From Zarea fungicola (Eukaryota > Ascomycota > Sordariomycetes > Hypocreales > Cordycipitaceae): a stretch of 64,000 nt of DNA. Position numbers and translations under genes: made by a program. The DNA is taken from contig FWCC01000399.1 of the NCBI GenBank assembly GCA_900169235.1, positions 1 through 64,000 on the forward strand, given 5' to 3'. Of the stretch, positions 1 to 10,947 are shown in pieces. How positions within the stretch are numbered: position 1 is the first letter of the stretch; each line of letters begins with the position of its first letter. The notes under the pieces are model-generated. The model worked only from the letters and a program-made list of their open reading frames with translations, had not been told where the DNA came from and searched no databases.

Positions 1-66
1 CCCCCCCACCCGACTGTCAGCCATGTTGCCTCCCACTAATATTCTCCTTCTTCATCATCACATTAG

Positions 67-264
67 ATGACGGCCCTATCCTTTTGGGACCGCGAGGTCC
101 GCGTTGTACAAGGTTTGGTCAATTTCAAAACCAATGCCATTGAGCTCCGCGTATCGCCTGTGCAGAGTTTCGACGCCGGCATCCGGTCCAGCCCTGAGCA
201 GTATAAAAAGTTTTTAACCCTACTGGCCTACTTTGGCCAGGCGGGTGAACTATCAGGGCTGTAA
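67..264 (+). CDS. Possible terminal exon of a gene starting before the window
   Basis: This is an open frame of 65 codons ending in TAA at 262-264, with a codon choice (GCC, CTC, CGC, GTC) that looks coding. Immediately before it are a CACTAAT branch-like motif near 33, a pyrimidine-rich tract and an ATTAG acceptor ending at 66, so the frame may be the last exon of a gene whose 5' part lies outside the window. The exact phase cannot be fixed, and the ATG at 67 may be only an internal codon. The encoded end carries the residues SFDAGIRSSPEQYKKF. I recognise no family. It could also be a chance open frame. Confidence 0.35.
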   Translation: MTALSFWDREVRVVQGLVNFKTNAIELRVSPVQSFDAGIRSSPEQYKKFLTLLAYFGQAGELSGL

Positions 265-689
265 TGGACGTCTTGTTCCATGTAAGCTTGGGCCGCAGAT
301 ATAAACAGCCAGCCTTGTTTGTTGTCCTTGTGTTTTAATTGATGACCTTTTTGATGAATATTGGATGAAATCTTTGGGCTTTATTTCAAGCGTAGCCCGC
401 ACATGCGTTGAATATATATTTTTTGTTTTGCGACAGGAACAATCGGACACCAGTGAAAATTACTTGGCGCGACGGTGATGAATACAGCAATGCCTTCCAT
501 TGCAAATGTTGAACCTATCCGTTGTGGATGTTGTATTTACTATTATCAATTATAGCTGCATTAAGCTGCTTAGAAAAATTCTTATCTTTAGTCCACCGAC
601 CATTCTGCACGGCCCATGCTATCCTGCCCGACTAAGGCCACATCATAGCATATAAATGTATCCAGCTGCAACGTCTGGCTGGGACTCCC
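265..689. other. Intergenic, no gene seen
   Basis: AT-rich spacer. I see no coding frame or repeat. It would hold the 3' end of the gene on the right, which runs on the minus strand, and perhaps of the exon on the left. Confidence 0.5.
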
Positions 690-1115
690 TTACATCAGCG
701 CAACGGCAACGGCAATGGCAATAACGGCACCGTTACCAGCCACACGCCCGGCACTGCCCGCAACAGGGACAGTCGTGGGGTTGCTCCCGCTTCCGCCCGT
801 CTGTGTCGGCTTCGCGCTCCCACTAACGCTGGTGACGACGCCGGACTGGCTGCCGACCTTGATGGTGGTGAGGGCGGGCGAGTCGCACGATGTGCTGGGA
901 ATGGGGGAGCGAGTGACGACGTCGTTGGTCGAGCTGGGCGCCGCGCAGTCGGGGCAAGTCACGGTGGTGGTGACATCTGCGGCCAAGGCGACGGCTTCAT
1001 AGTGAAGCTTGTGTTAATACAGATGATTCTTGAAAGACGTTTGTTTCCCTTTGTGGAATTAATGGCGAGGATTCGACTTACACGCAAGACAAGCGGCGAG
1101 AGCAAGGACCTTCAT
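690..1115 (-). CDS. Small secreted, probably GPI-anchored Ser/Thr-rich protein
   Basis: Two exons, complement(690..994, 1082..1115), encode 112 residues. Exon 1 holds only the first 11 codons; the intron 995-1081 has a GTAAGT donor and an AAG acceptor. Joining restores a clean signal peptide, MKVLALAACLASVALA, with cleavage expected before ADVTTTVTCPDC. The mature part has three Cys, many Ser/Thr/Gly/Pro, and ends in a hydrophobic tail (AVIAIAVAVALM) preceded by small residues, as in fungal GPI-anchored wall proteins. An unspliced ATG downstream (986) would lose the signal peptide, which is why I chose the spliced start. No enzyme domain is visible. A role at the cell surface is inferred from the topology only. 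Confidence 0.7.
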
Positions 1116-2773
1116 TGTGATTGTGATTTTCTTCAACAGATCAAACTGGTTTGCAAAATATGATTAATGCCGACAGACTTTTTGCAAAAGGAGCAAAACG
1201 AAAAGAGCGAGTGAGACGTGTAAATGTTGAGAGATTACAATGGCGGTTGTCAAAGAAGGGGGAATGCACTGGGTATTTGGTATTATTGTAGCATGTACGG
1301 AGCACAACGGCTACAATGGTATTATTGATCTAGCCTAGCCTCGGCACTATTACATCAATAACAAAGAGGAGCATACTCGCGACAGACTCGCCGGCTGTGC
1401 CTTGGTCCGGGTCTGTCAGCTCGGCATCTCTCATCACGTACAGTAGCACGCAATTACGACTACCATTCTTGTCTGCACGAAAGAGCCGTGGGAAATTGGC
1501 AGACACGCCCTGGAAACGAAACGAAACGAACCGGCGCTCGATTAGTGCCGCAAGCTTAGTCTATGTCATCCCCATACATCAGAACAATTAATTTCCTTGG
1601 CGTTGTGGTGCATCCACCCGGATGTTGGCTGGGCCGGGCGGATGGGTCGGAGCTTATCAGATCTCTCTGCTGAGGCGACAGCATAGTTGGCCCACGCAGG
1701 CAGCCTTGTGGCTAAATGTGGATTGTCCATCCAATTTAAAATGTAGCTCCAACTAGTTTCTTTTTTCGGAGCAAATGGACCAACAATCGACGTGCGCTAG
1801 TTATACGCTACAGCAAGGGACCCGGTCAAGCTGCATATGGCAACTGCCATCCCGCGCCACCAACTGACTGGCGGTGCTATGCATCGACGATCGAGCTATT
1901 GCCATGGATTGGATTGTTTCCCAAATACCAAAACAAAACAAATTCTGCTTCAAAAGAATTCATGTCTTGCCGCGCAGAAGCAGAAACAGCCTCCTAGGAC
2001 AGACAGGCTTGAAATCGAACTGCCGCCGGAATTGAATTGAACAACTGCTTTTAACACCAAAAAGAACAGAATTCACATAATAACAATCGAGTAATAGTCA
2101 TAATCCCAAAAGAGTTGCATGTCATAGCTGGATCGACAGGATTGCCTCTTCGGGACTACCGTTGCCCGGCTCGTTGTCACTCCGAGATGATGCAACCACT
2201 ACGGTTCTTGGACATTCCACAATCTGATAAACAAGACTACGGAAATTCCCCTCTGCCCGGCATTGCTAACATCCGCTCAAAGTCGGGCCCAGGGTTTGTT
2301 TGCAATCCTTGAAACAATCCAGCGGGAAGGCGCCTTGGCATTTACCTTGTTTCTCCTGCCTCAGCTCCCAACTGCCGCAGAGCAGCCTAGGCGCACCCCA
2401 CGATGTCGATCTGGAACCTGTTCAATGAGCAGCTACACGAGCCTTTGGCGCTAGCAGTTTAATTTCTTTGAGCTCGTTCCTTGCCTTTTGTCTGTCTCGC
2501 TCTACGCCAGCTAGTGTGATGCATGTCAGCGGCTGTCTGAGCTGCCGAAACCATAATGCCGCAAAGCATAACGGAGAGTACCCTCCGGTATATTCAAAAA
2601 AGCACTGCGCAAAGAAAACAATGGGACATTGACCAGTCTGGCTAAGCAAACCCTCTTAATACCCTCCCTCGCTCACCTTGTCCTCTCTCCTTGTACATTT
2701 ACATCATCCTGTTTTACAAACCACTCTTTTTGTCCCTTGTACACCTTACAATAATCAACATAATTACATCAGA
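1116..2773. other. Divergent intergenic region, no gene seen
   Basis: This 1.66-kb spacer separates two divergently transcribed secreted-protein genes and so holds both promoters. The 100 bases before 2774 are pyrimidine-rich, as is usual for fungal transcription starts. Short open frames here (for example at 1397 and 2115) have no coding character and I did not call them. Confidence 0.5.
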
Positions 2774-3796
2774 ATGCATTTCTCTCAGGCCACCATTGCC
2801 GCAGTCGTCGCTGCTGGCTTCGTCTCTGCCGCTCCTGCCATTGAGAAGCGCGCCGGTGTCACTGATGGTGAGTAGTATTGAATTGAAAGCAAAAGATGGC
2901 AAAACTAACGAGATATAAGCCGACATTCTTCAGTATGCCCTGACTCTGGAGCATCTCGAGGACACCTTTTACCGTGACGGTCTCGCCAAGTACAGCGAGG
3001 CCGACTTTAAGAATGCCGGCTTCGACTCTACCGTGTACAACAACATCAAGTCCATTGCCAGCGACGAAGCCGCGCATGTTGACTTTTTGACCAAGGGTCT
3101 CACAGGTACTGCTCTCCATCAAGCAAATCTTGCATCTCTCTGCTCTTTTCCGTGCTCGCTAACACGATCCCTCCAGCCGCCGGCGTCACCCCCACCGCCG
3201 CCTGCACCTACAACTTTGGCTACACCGACGTCAAGAGCTTCCTCGCCACCGCCTCCATCCTCGAGGGCGTCGGCGTCTCCGCCTACCTCGGCGCCGCCGC
3301 CGACATCATGTCCAAGACGTACCTCACCGCCGCGGGCTCCATCCTGACCGTCGAGTCGCGCCACTCGTCCTACATCCGCGCCAACCTCGCCCAGAAGCCC
3401 TTCCCCCAGCCCTTTGACACCCCCCTGTCCCTCAACGAGGTCTACTCGCTCGCCTCGGCCTTCATCACCTCGTGCCCGTCCACCAACCCGGCCCTCCCCG
3501 TCAAGGCGTTCCCCGCCGTGGCCGTGGCCGCAGACACCAAGATGCCCATCCACGCGGGCGATGAGATTGTTCTGCAGACGCCCGGCTACCTCCTCAAGGG
3601 TGCCCAGGTCTACGCGGCGTTTATTGCCGTGACGGGGCCCACGTTTGCGGAGGCGACCCCCGTGGATGGCGGGTTCAAGGTTACGATCCCCCAGGGCTTT
3701 GCGGGGCAGACTTATGCGGTTCTGACGAGCTGCAAGGATTCTGTTAATGACGATACTATTGCGGCTGGCCCTGCTATTATTGAGATTTCTTCTTAA
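2774..3796 (+). CDS. Secreted ferritin-like domain protein (Rds1-like)
   Basis: Three exons (2774..2867, 2920..3105, 3177..3796) encode 299 residues. The 52-nt first intron has a GTGAGT donor, an ACTAAC branch site and an AAG acceptor; the second (71 nt) runs from GTACT to CCAG. Residues 1-20 form a signal peptide ([20 protein letters not shown]), followed by an IEKR Kex2-like site. The body matches the fungal ferritin-like family (Ferritin_2/DUF4243-type, Rds1): a helix with [13 protein letters not shown], then [14 protein letters not shown], and later the [10 protein letters not shown] helix. The Glu and His residues at ExxxxxF, DEAAH and ESRH are the usual metal-site positions of ferritin-like four-helix bundles. 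Rds1-type proteins are linked to stress and nutrient response in yeasts; the function here is not shown. Frame and splice phases agree throughout. Confidence 0.85.
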
Positions 3797-4000
3797 ATTG
3801 TCCGTCTGTCTGGATGTTTTAAAAGGGTAGTTTAAAGCTTCGTATATTGGGTGCGGAAGTTGGCACGTAATCTCATAATTTATTAATACGAGTAGTTGAT
3901 GATTCATATTTCATAATGACTATTTTTGAACTTTGAAACGTCGCTGATGCTCCATGGTTTGTCTTTCAATTAGATTGTTTATTCTCGGTGTAAGTCAACT

Positions 4001-4307
4001 TGTTGTGACTGCTGAGTCAGGTCAAGCAGCGCTTCTAATGAAGACTGACTCCTGCCGCAGCAGGCTTCCGTCGGTCAACCGGCCTGATCGACGGCAGACT
4101 GCCGTCAATACGAAGCTATCACAGCAGCTAAGGAAAGAGGAATCTTTATTGTTTGTTGTTTGCTTTTCCTGTTCCTGAATTCACGTATATAAAAGAGGAA
4201 TTCCTCCTCTATCCATAGCTAGTTTTCTTTTTCACTCACAATTCAGTTACAATGCGCATACCCACTAAGAGACGCCTCTCTCAGTACCGTGCTGTGATAT
4301 ACCAACA
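4001..4307 (+). mobile_element. Solo LTR, copy A, TSD CAACT
   Basis: This is a 307-bp element starting TGTTGTGACTGC and ending ACCAACA, so its ends form a short TGTTG/CAACA inverted repeat. It is bounded by CAACT at 3996-4000 and CAACT at 4308-4312, a perfect 5-bp target duplication. A TATATAAAAG box at 4186-4195 sits where the U3/R promoter of an LTR is expected. There is no internal retrotransposon sequence on either side. The rest of the 3797-4796 spacer shows no gene. The same element recurs seven more times in the window. Confidence 0.85.
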
Positions 4308-4796
4308 CAACTAGTTTATCAGATTTGTGCCTGTCTGTCCGTGCAAACAGGCAATGAGTGTGTGAAGAATGACCTGTCTAGCGCTGATTTACCATTTATT
4401 AAAACTTTCTCAAGTTTCAAAATCAGCCATGTTTTTTGCGGTTCCTATGATTGATATGTAATCCCATCGCCAATAAAGATTTGTGCCCATACTTGGCTGA
4501 TAAATGTCCCAGTGCGGTATCAACCTACACATTGGCAGCCGCAAGTAATACCCTCAAAAGCCAGCGCAGATCATCTACAGTATAACAGTAACTATTTCTG
4601 AATGATAAAAAGGTTTTATTCTCTAAGCTCAGCTCTCCAAAATTAAAAGAGTTCCTGTATAGGGTAGACGGAAAAGACATGACTAAGCCGTCATGTGACC
4701 TGGCGCCAAATTGCTGCTTGCGCCGCTTCACCAAGAAGCCTTACCAAATCTGGTGGTGAGAGCTCAGCGCGTTAATGCAACATCATACAACGCATC

Positions 4797-6765
4797 ATGG
4801 CTTACGAGCCTCGTGGAGACCAAAACGATAGAGGAGGTGGTGGCCAGGGACAAGATGGAGGCTTCGTCAAAGTTAGGGGTCGAAGTATGTTTCCTCACTT
4901 TTGCTCATGGCATCGTTGCGCTCATGGCAAAGGCAGCGGATGAGCAGCAGCTGACATTGAGCAGGACCCGTGACCGACTACAGCTCAACCATAATTCACT
5001 GGCAGCGTAATAGAGTGCCCAATTACAAAGGCGCATACATTGGCGAGGCTGAAAGACCCAGTGCAAGCTACATTATTGATGTTTGTCTCCATCTCGACGC
5101 TCTGTTCTGTCCGCGCTAACCACCAAGCAGATGCTTCCACCCGTCGCAAGGCGGACCAACCCAGCAGATACCATTCCAGCAAAGCATCTGCACTCATCAC
5201 TAAACAAGATCAAGCACCCCGTCAACGTGGTGCGATGGACGCCAGAAGGGCGCCGTCTTCTCACAGCCTCTACCAGTGGCGAGTTTACGCTATGGAACGG
5301 CACGGGATTCAACTTTGAGACCATTATGCAGGCGCACGACTCGGCGATTCGCGCGCTCGAGTACTCGCACAGCGATGACTGGCTCGTATCTGGTGACCAC
5401 GACGGTCTCATCAAGTACTGGCAGCCCAATTTCAACAATGTACAGAGCATCAATGCTCACACAGACCCCATTCGAGACTTGGCCTTTAGCCCCAACGACG
5501 CCAAGTTTGTCACGGCATCAGATGACTCTACGCTCAAAGTTTTCGACTTTGCCCTGGGAACCATGGAGGTGAAACTGGAAGGCCACGGCTGGGACGCAAA
5601 ATCGGTCGACTGGCATCCGACCAAGGGCTTGCTGGTGTCTGGCTCCAAGGACCATCTGGTCAAGCTGTGGGATCCGCGAACGGGTCGCTGCTTGACCACC
5701 CTTCACGGCCACAAGAGCACAATCACAAAAGTCGTCTTTGAGCGTGTGCGCGGCACCTGTCTCGCCACCTCGGCGCGCGACCAGACGGCGCGCGTCTTTG
5801 ACCTGCGCATGATGCGCGACATTTGCCTGCTCAAGGGCCACGAAAAGGACATTTCCACCGTCTCATGGCACCCCATCCACGCCAACCTGCTGTCCACGGG
5901 CGGCATGGACGGCTCCCTCTTCCACTACCTCCTCGACTCCCCCAACCCGCCGCCGGGCACGCAGCTCACCGTGGCGCCGTACGACAGCCCGGACCCGACG
6001 ACGACGCCCGCGCAGTCCATCTGGCCGACGCACAAGATTTCATTTGCGCACGACTACGCCATCTGGTCGCTCGACTGGCACCCTCTGGGCCACATCCTGG
6101 CGTCGGGCTCCAACGACCGCATCACGCGCTTCTGGACGCGCGCGCGGCCCGGCGACACGGACGTCTTCCAGGACCGCTACCACATTGGCGAGGCGGCGGC
6201 CGAGGCGCAGGGCACCTGGGACCGCCGCGGCAACCGCCGCCAGCGACAGGAGGAGGAGCAGCAGGAGATTGAGGACGAGATGGAGGCGCTCGTCGACCAG
6301 GACGCACAGAGGCCCGCCGGCCCAGGAGGCGCCCCCGGCCTATCCTCATTGCCGGGCATTCCTGGTCTGCCGCTCGGTGGCGGAAGCATGGTGCCTGGGC
6401 TGGGATCGGCCATACCACCACCACCGCCGCCTCTGATTCCAGGCGTAGGAGCCAACGGGGCCAACGGACACTTCCCACCGCCTCCGTTCCCGATGCCCGG
6501 ACTGGACCCAAATAACCCGCCGAACCCGATGCAGCTGCTCGAGATGATGAAAAAGGCAGGCGTGCCGCTGCCCCCGCCGGGACAGCTGCCGCCGGGACTC
6601 ATACCACCGCCGGGAGCGGGTGGTTTGCCGATTCCGCCGCCGCCCATGCCGATGGGGTTGGATGGCGGCAAGGGAGGTGATGTCCGACGACGAGCGCCGC
6701 TGCCAAGTCAGGAGGATAGCCTGCGAGAGGAGCAGCGACATGGCCATTACAAGAGAATTCGATAA
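4797..6765 (+). CDS. PFS2: Polyadenylation factor subunit 2 (WD40 protein)
   Basis: Three exons (4797..4884, 4965..5080, 5131..6765) encode 612 residues. Pfs2/WDR33 is the WD40 subunit of the cleavage and polyadenylation factor in the nucleus; it helps recognise the poly(A) signal. Exon 1 gives MAYEPRGDQ plus a Gly-rich stretch, and exon 2 gives the conserved [17 protein letters not shown] segment that precedes the propeller in this family. The propeller contains the typical blades: [73 protein letters not shown] and [16 protein letters not shown]. The C-terminal 150 residues are a Pro/Gly/Met-rich tail ending in basic residues, as in other filamentous fungi. Starting at the ORF ATG (5083) would lose the conserved N-terminus and include intron 2. 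The gene converges on NUC1. Confidence 0.93.
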
Positions 6766-7125
6766 TCAACAAAATTAGTATCGGATGGAAACAGGAGCAT
6801 GCGTTGCAGCTGGTGTTTTGATGTATCATTTTTCGGCGTAAAACGGCTGGTGCTTGGGACATGCGGCGGGATTGTAAGATAGGTAAAATGCTCATACAAA
6901 CATTTTTTTCTTTTTAGGATTGTTCACAAATGCATAAAACCCTATTTCAGAAATTAAATCCCCCCATGTACTGTCATTGTAATCTAAGCTAGTATACATA
7001 ATGTGTAAATTCCCCCTTTCCTGCCCGTTTGTGGCTTGCGCGCACTGGGTTTCTAGTAGATGTATGTCCGAAGAAGTAAAATGCCCTTAAAAAACAATAA
7101 AATTAAAGAAAACCCCCAATGTTGA
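6766..7125. other. Convergent 3' intergenic region
   Basis: 360 bp between two convergent genes. It is AT-rich and contains AATAAA-like strings on both strands (for example near 7098), fitting two overlapping 3' ends. No gene is seen. Confidence 0.5.
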
Positions 7126-8199
7126 TTATTTCGGAGCAGGAAGGGCAGGCTTGTCGCCCCCCTTGGCAAACGCCTTTTGCCGATCCGCATACTCCTTGAT
7201 GACGAGCGCGCACGTCGTATCCGCGCACAGCCTCCTCCTCCTCTGCAGCGGCAGCTTGGACGCAAACTCGAGTCCGCTCGCCCTCTCTACCGCCTCGAGG
7301 GGCACCTCAAAGTCGGTAATGGGTTTCCGGTTATCAATCGGCGCGTTGGGCAGCACAAACGCCCCCAGCGCCACATTCCCCCCTTGTTTCCCGTCCTCGG
7401 CAAAGATGACCTTGTAAAAGTGCGTGGGGACGGCGACGGACGGCGGCGTGCCAATCATTTCGTACTTTACATACCACTTGTTATCCGTGGGATCCTTGCG
7501 GGGCAGATACAGGGGCCCCGTGACGATGCGCACCGAGGGGTAGCGCCCCGTGAGGCGGCGGCAGAAATCTTCAAAGTGCGCCCAGTAGTCGCGGTTGAAG
7601 CCCTCGCCGACCTGGGGGCACATGTTGGACAGGTAAAAGGTCTCGTCCATGGCCTGCTGGGACCACTTGGCGTCGGCGGCGGGGACCTGGTGGCCCCGGT
7701 CGTAGCCGCTGCGGTAGTAGTCCTTGAGGCCGGCGCGGAACTTGGGCGGCACGGAGTCGTCCTCGAGAAAGGTCGAGTGCTTGCGGTCGGCGTCGCGGCG
7801 GGCGAGAGAGGCGGGCGTGATGTGCTCGACCACCCAGTGCGGGTTGCGCGTGCGGCGGTCGTAGCTGGAGACGAGGGCGGAGCGGCTGGCGACGTCGGCG
7901 ACGGGGCCTGGGAAGCCGTATTCGAAGAGACCGGATGGGTCGACGGGGTTGTTGTTGTTGGCTGGGACGCCGCTGGGGAGAGGGCCGCCAACGGCGTACG
8001 GCGGTGGTTGTGTGGTGGGATAGGCACCGGGGAGGCCTGCGAGTGTGGTGGTGGGTTGTTGGAATTGTTGTTGTTGCTGTGCTTGTTGCTGTTGGAGCTG
8101 GTTTTGCGGTTTGGATCGGAACGAGTAGATGGCGGCTGTCAGGGCAGCACCACCTCCAGCACTGATGGCGGCAATCATGGCAACGGATTGTTTTGACAT
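7126..8199 (-). CDS. NUC1: Mitochondrial DNA/RNA non-specific endonuclease (EndoG type)
   Basis: A single exon of 357 codons. The N-terminal 28 residues combine a short basic start with a hydrophobic segment (MIAAISAGGGAALTAAIYSF), the usual mitochondrial targeting or membrane anchor of Nuc1/EndoG. A Gln-rich and Pro-rich linker follows (residues about 30-80). The catalytic domain holds the DRGHQVPAAD motif, with the His general base in DRGH, and the NMCPQVGEGFNRDYW segment that supplies the Mg-binding Asn; both are diagnostic of the betabetaalpha-metal DNA/RNA non-specific endonuclease family. The family acts in mitochondria and is released in programmed cell death. All visible key residues are intact. 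Confidence 0.93.
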   Translation of the reverse strand: MSKQSVAMIAAISAGGGAALTAAIYSFRSKPQNQLQQQQAQQQQQFQQPTTTLAGLPGAYPTTQPPPYAVGGPLPSGVPANNNNPVDPSGLFEYGFPGPVADVASRSALVSSYDRRTRNPHWVVEHITPASLARRDADRKHSTFLEDDSVPPKFRAGLKDYYRSGYDRGHQVPAADAKWSQQAMDETFYLSNMCPQVGEGFNRDYWAHFEDFCRRLTGRYPSVRIVTGPLYLPRKDPTDNKWYVKYEMIGTPPSVAVPTHFYKVIFAEDGKQGGNVALGAFVLPNAPIDNRKPITDFEVPLEAVERASGLEFASKLPLQRRRRLCADTTCALVIKEYADRQKAFAKGGDKPALPAPK

Positions 8200-9221
8200 G
8201 GTGAGTAGCGGGATTAAGCACCGGGTGCTCTAGATGGTGGGCGTAGGGGTTTTATATGAAAAGATGGAAACAAGCGAGGTTTCGGTCAAGGGGCTGGTGG
8301 AATGACTGAGTCGGTCTGTGTAGCTCTGCCTGGAGGGGACAAGTCAGCCGGTATGGGCGAGAGACGACGAGACTGCGCTGTGCTGCGATGATGTGTGCAC
8401 TAATGCTCACGAGGAAGCGTGGTGCATGTGGTTGTGCGTGGTGTGAGGAGGGAAGTGAAGCTCTATTAGGAGGAAAAAGGCCAACGAAGCTTATGTGGAG
8501 ACGCGTGGGCGGTGCAGCTGGAGCTGTCCGTGCCCAGCGACACCAAACATCACCCAAAATCCTCCTGATTTATTCATAAATTCTCTAAATTTTCAGTTGA
8601 AACGTACCAAACTCTTGGTATTTTTTTTTTTAAATAATGTATCGCGTAATCAGATGCGAAATCGATGCACAGAGGGCAAACGCAGCCACACTACCTGGAC
8701 ACCGCGCCGTCCATGCTGCCACAACCCGTGACCCTCCCCGGCGTCACTCGACTACCACGTTGGGACTCACAGCCCACGCGCGTGTAAACGGCACCCGCCG
8801 GATGAGGCTCTTCTGACTCTTTGAAATCATGCATGGTTCTAAATATGTCTCGTTCCTGGCAGTATACATGCAGGAACCTCCCGACCGTTGAACAGATGGG
8901 TTGCGCTCGGCATGATCCGCTGCCAAACGTGCGATGCGAAGCAACTGCCTCGTGTACGTTACATCACGGCCATTCATACAAGTGACTCTTTTTTCTTCTG
9001 GTAAGGTTTGTATTAATCTACCTAAATCCCTGCCCACGTTCTATTTATACACTTTTCTTTCAAAAATAAGGATTCCCTCTTTGTCATGTAACGACTGTCT
9101 TTTACATATCTGTACAGCCTCGGGGGACGGTGTGGCAATAAGATCGGTACGTTTTACTCTCATATTTGACAGGCAGCAGTCAACAGGCCGTCAATACCTG
9201 CTATGCAGTCCACCGCATGTC
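8200..9221. other. Intergenic, no gene seen
   Basis: 1-kb spacer holding the NUC1 promoter on its left and the 3' region of the His-rich wall protein on its right. Short open frames overlap on both strands without coding character. Confidence 0.5.
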
Positions 9222-9758
9222 TTACAGGAGGAGAGCTCCGATGAGAAGACTGCCGCCCACGACGACGGCCAGTCCAAGAGGACCAGCCTGCGCACCAGCG
9301 TTGGAAACCGGCGCAGAAGAGGACGGCTTGGCGGTGGACGAGCCAGAAGCGGACGAGCCAGAAGCGGCCGACCCAGTCGCCGTGGCCTTGGTAGACACAG
9401 ACGTCGTCACGGACGCAGTCGGCGTGTAGCCCGGAGGAGGCGTGGTGGGCTTGGGGACGCCCGAGGGACAGTGCCAGTGGTCATTGTGCGGCGTGCAAGT
9501 GGCGGCGGGAGCAGTCGTCGTGGCGGCAGCGGAGGAGCTGGGAGCACTGCTGGACACATCATGATCATGGTCATGGTCGTGGTCATGATCGTGGTCCGGA
9601 GCAGAGCCACCAGGCGGCGATGTAGGCTCCGGCACGCCAGGTGGGCAATGCCAGTGATCCTCGTGAGGCTGGCATTCCGTGGCCTTGGTGGTCGTCGACT
9701 GGGCGGCCACGAGGGCGGACTGGCCCAGAAGAATGTAAGCCAACGATTTCACCTGCAT
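9222..9758 (-). CDS. His-rich, duplicated-motif GPI-anchored surface protein
   Basis: A single exon of 178 codons. Residues 1-19 are a signal peptide (MQVKSLAYILLGQSALVAA). Two copies of a motif follow, ECQPHEDHWHCPPGVPEPT (about residues 28-46) and TCTPHNDHWHCPSGVPKPT (about 87-105). Each has two Cys and two to three His and could bind a metal. Between them lies an uninterrupted run of about six Asp-His pairs (about residues 55-67). A Ser/Thr/Ala-rich stalk and a hydrophobic tail (LAVVVGGSLLIGALLL) after small residues indicate GPI anchoring. Proteins with this CxPHxDHWHCPxG motif are common in fungi but uncharacterised as far as I know. Metal binding is my inference from the His/Asp content. 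Confidence 0.82.
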   Translation of the reverse strand: MQVKSLAYILLGQSALVAAQSTTTKATECQPHEDHWHCPPGVPEPTSPPGGSAPDHDHDHDHDHDHDVSSSAPSSSAAATTTAPAATCTPHNDHWHCPSGVPKPTTPPPGYTPTASVTTSVSTKATATGSAASGSSASGSSTAKPSSSAPVSNAGAQAGPLGLAVVVGGSLLIGALLL

Positions 9759-10947
9759 TTCTTATTGCAACGACCGAGGGGAGTAGAAGGAAAATGTGTT
9801 TGTGCGTGGAGAGAACTCGAGGAGAGACGTGCACCAAGCCCAGCCTTTATAGCCCTACGTGACGCCGTTGCAGCTACACAGCTTAGAGTTGGAAATGCTT
9901 TAACCCCTGTCATGTCATAACATCAACTCTGTTTCCCTCTGTCCAGTTTGTCTTCAATCCACAGTATCCATTTTAAGTCGTGATTGTCTCGTTTAATGGA
10001 TGTCTTGGAGCGTTTAGCTGCATTGCCAAGACCGCCTCGTGAGAACCTTGTTGGTGTTGATGCAAACATGGTGCGAGACAAGTCACGTCCGAATTAAGCT
10101 CGTCGCCCCGAGGATTAAGCTTAACCTGTGCCAAACCTTGCTTCTACTGCAACGGCAACCTTGATGGTCGACGCTAATGCACATAAATCTCCGCCCATAT
10201 ACAGCTGCCAAGAGAATCCGTCGAGAAAGATTATGCACCTTTATGGATTATTGTCTTTGTTTATTTTTCGGATTTATTTCAAGTTTGATGGCTCATATTC
10301 TTGGGCATTGCAGCAGCTTTAACATCATAGACTTGGATCCGGATCACGTTGCCTACTGATAACCTATGCACAACATGCACAAAATGTAAAAAGCTAGTGT
10401 GGGGTGGAATTCTTACCGGGTTGATCAAATGCATTCTGATATCTAGTAAATTGAGCCGTTGTGGCTCTCCATCTTCAACGGCCCTTTTGAGCTGCAATCC
10501 AATGCCAAGAACACAACACGCCAAAAGACCCGTCTTGAGTTGCTAATTGAGCCTAATTAGAAATTTACCGATCAAGTGTAAGTATTCTATTTCTTTTTCC
10601 AATTTTTCTCATTTATCCTGTTCTCTAATTTTCTAGTTTTCTCGGTTTTCTCGGGGGGGGGGCGGTTTTCCCTTGGCGAGTCGGCCATTTTGGACAACGG
10701 GACAGTCGAGAGCGGACGGGCATTTACCATAGCACTTCTACGCAATATTGCACGCTCCGTCACACTTGAAAAAAGAAGTGTAGTATGCTAGGCTATGAGG
10801 CTTATGAATATAAAAAAAAACAGGAATTATGCCTTGAAATATGTATATAAGGCTTCACTCATCCCCAAGAAACCATACCGGTGACGTTGTGGAGAAGTGT
10901 GGCCATGTTAACAATGACGTTAGTATGGCTGCAGCTTCTTTGTAGCC
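9759..10947. other. Intergenic, no gene seen
   Basis: 1.2-kb AT-rich spacer between the wall-protein promoter and the 3' end of the ankyrin gene. It includes a run of nine G followed by CGG near 10653. I see no coding frame or known repeat. Confidence 0.5.
9845..9851 (-). promoter_or_regulatory. TATA box of the His-rich wall protein gene
   Basis: On the minus strand the sequence reads TATAAAG about 90 bases upstream of the ATG at 9758, a suitable distance for a short 5' leader. Confidence 0.5.

Noticed and set aside
3119..3907. 262-codon minus-strand frame over the ferritin-like gene
   Set aside because: Gly/Arg-rich shadow of a spliced gene with a clear family match.
6122..6747. Several Pro/Arg-rich frames over the 3' half of PFS2
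   Set aside because: Products of the proline-codon bias of the PFS2 tail read in other frames.
7177..8196. 339-codon plus-strand frame opposite NUC1
   Set aside because: Shadow of the GC-rich NUC1 coding strand; no domain and lies entirely antisense to a firm gene.
8934..9920. 328-codon plus-strand frame opposite the His-rich wall protein gene
   Set aside because: Arg-rich composition is the antisense of Ser/Ala codons; the minus strand has a signal peptide, repeats and a GPI tail.
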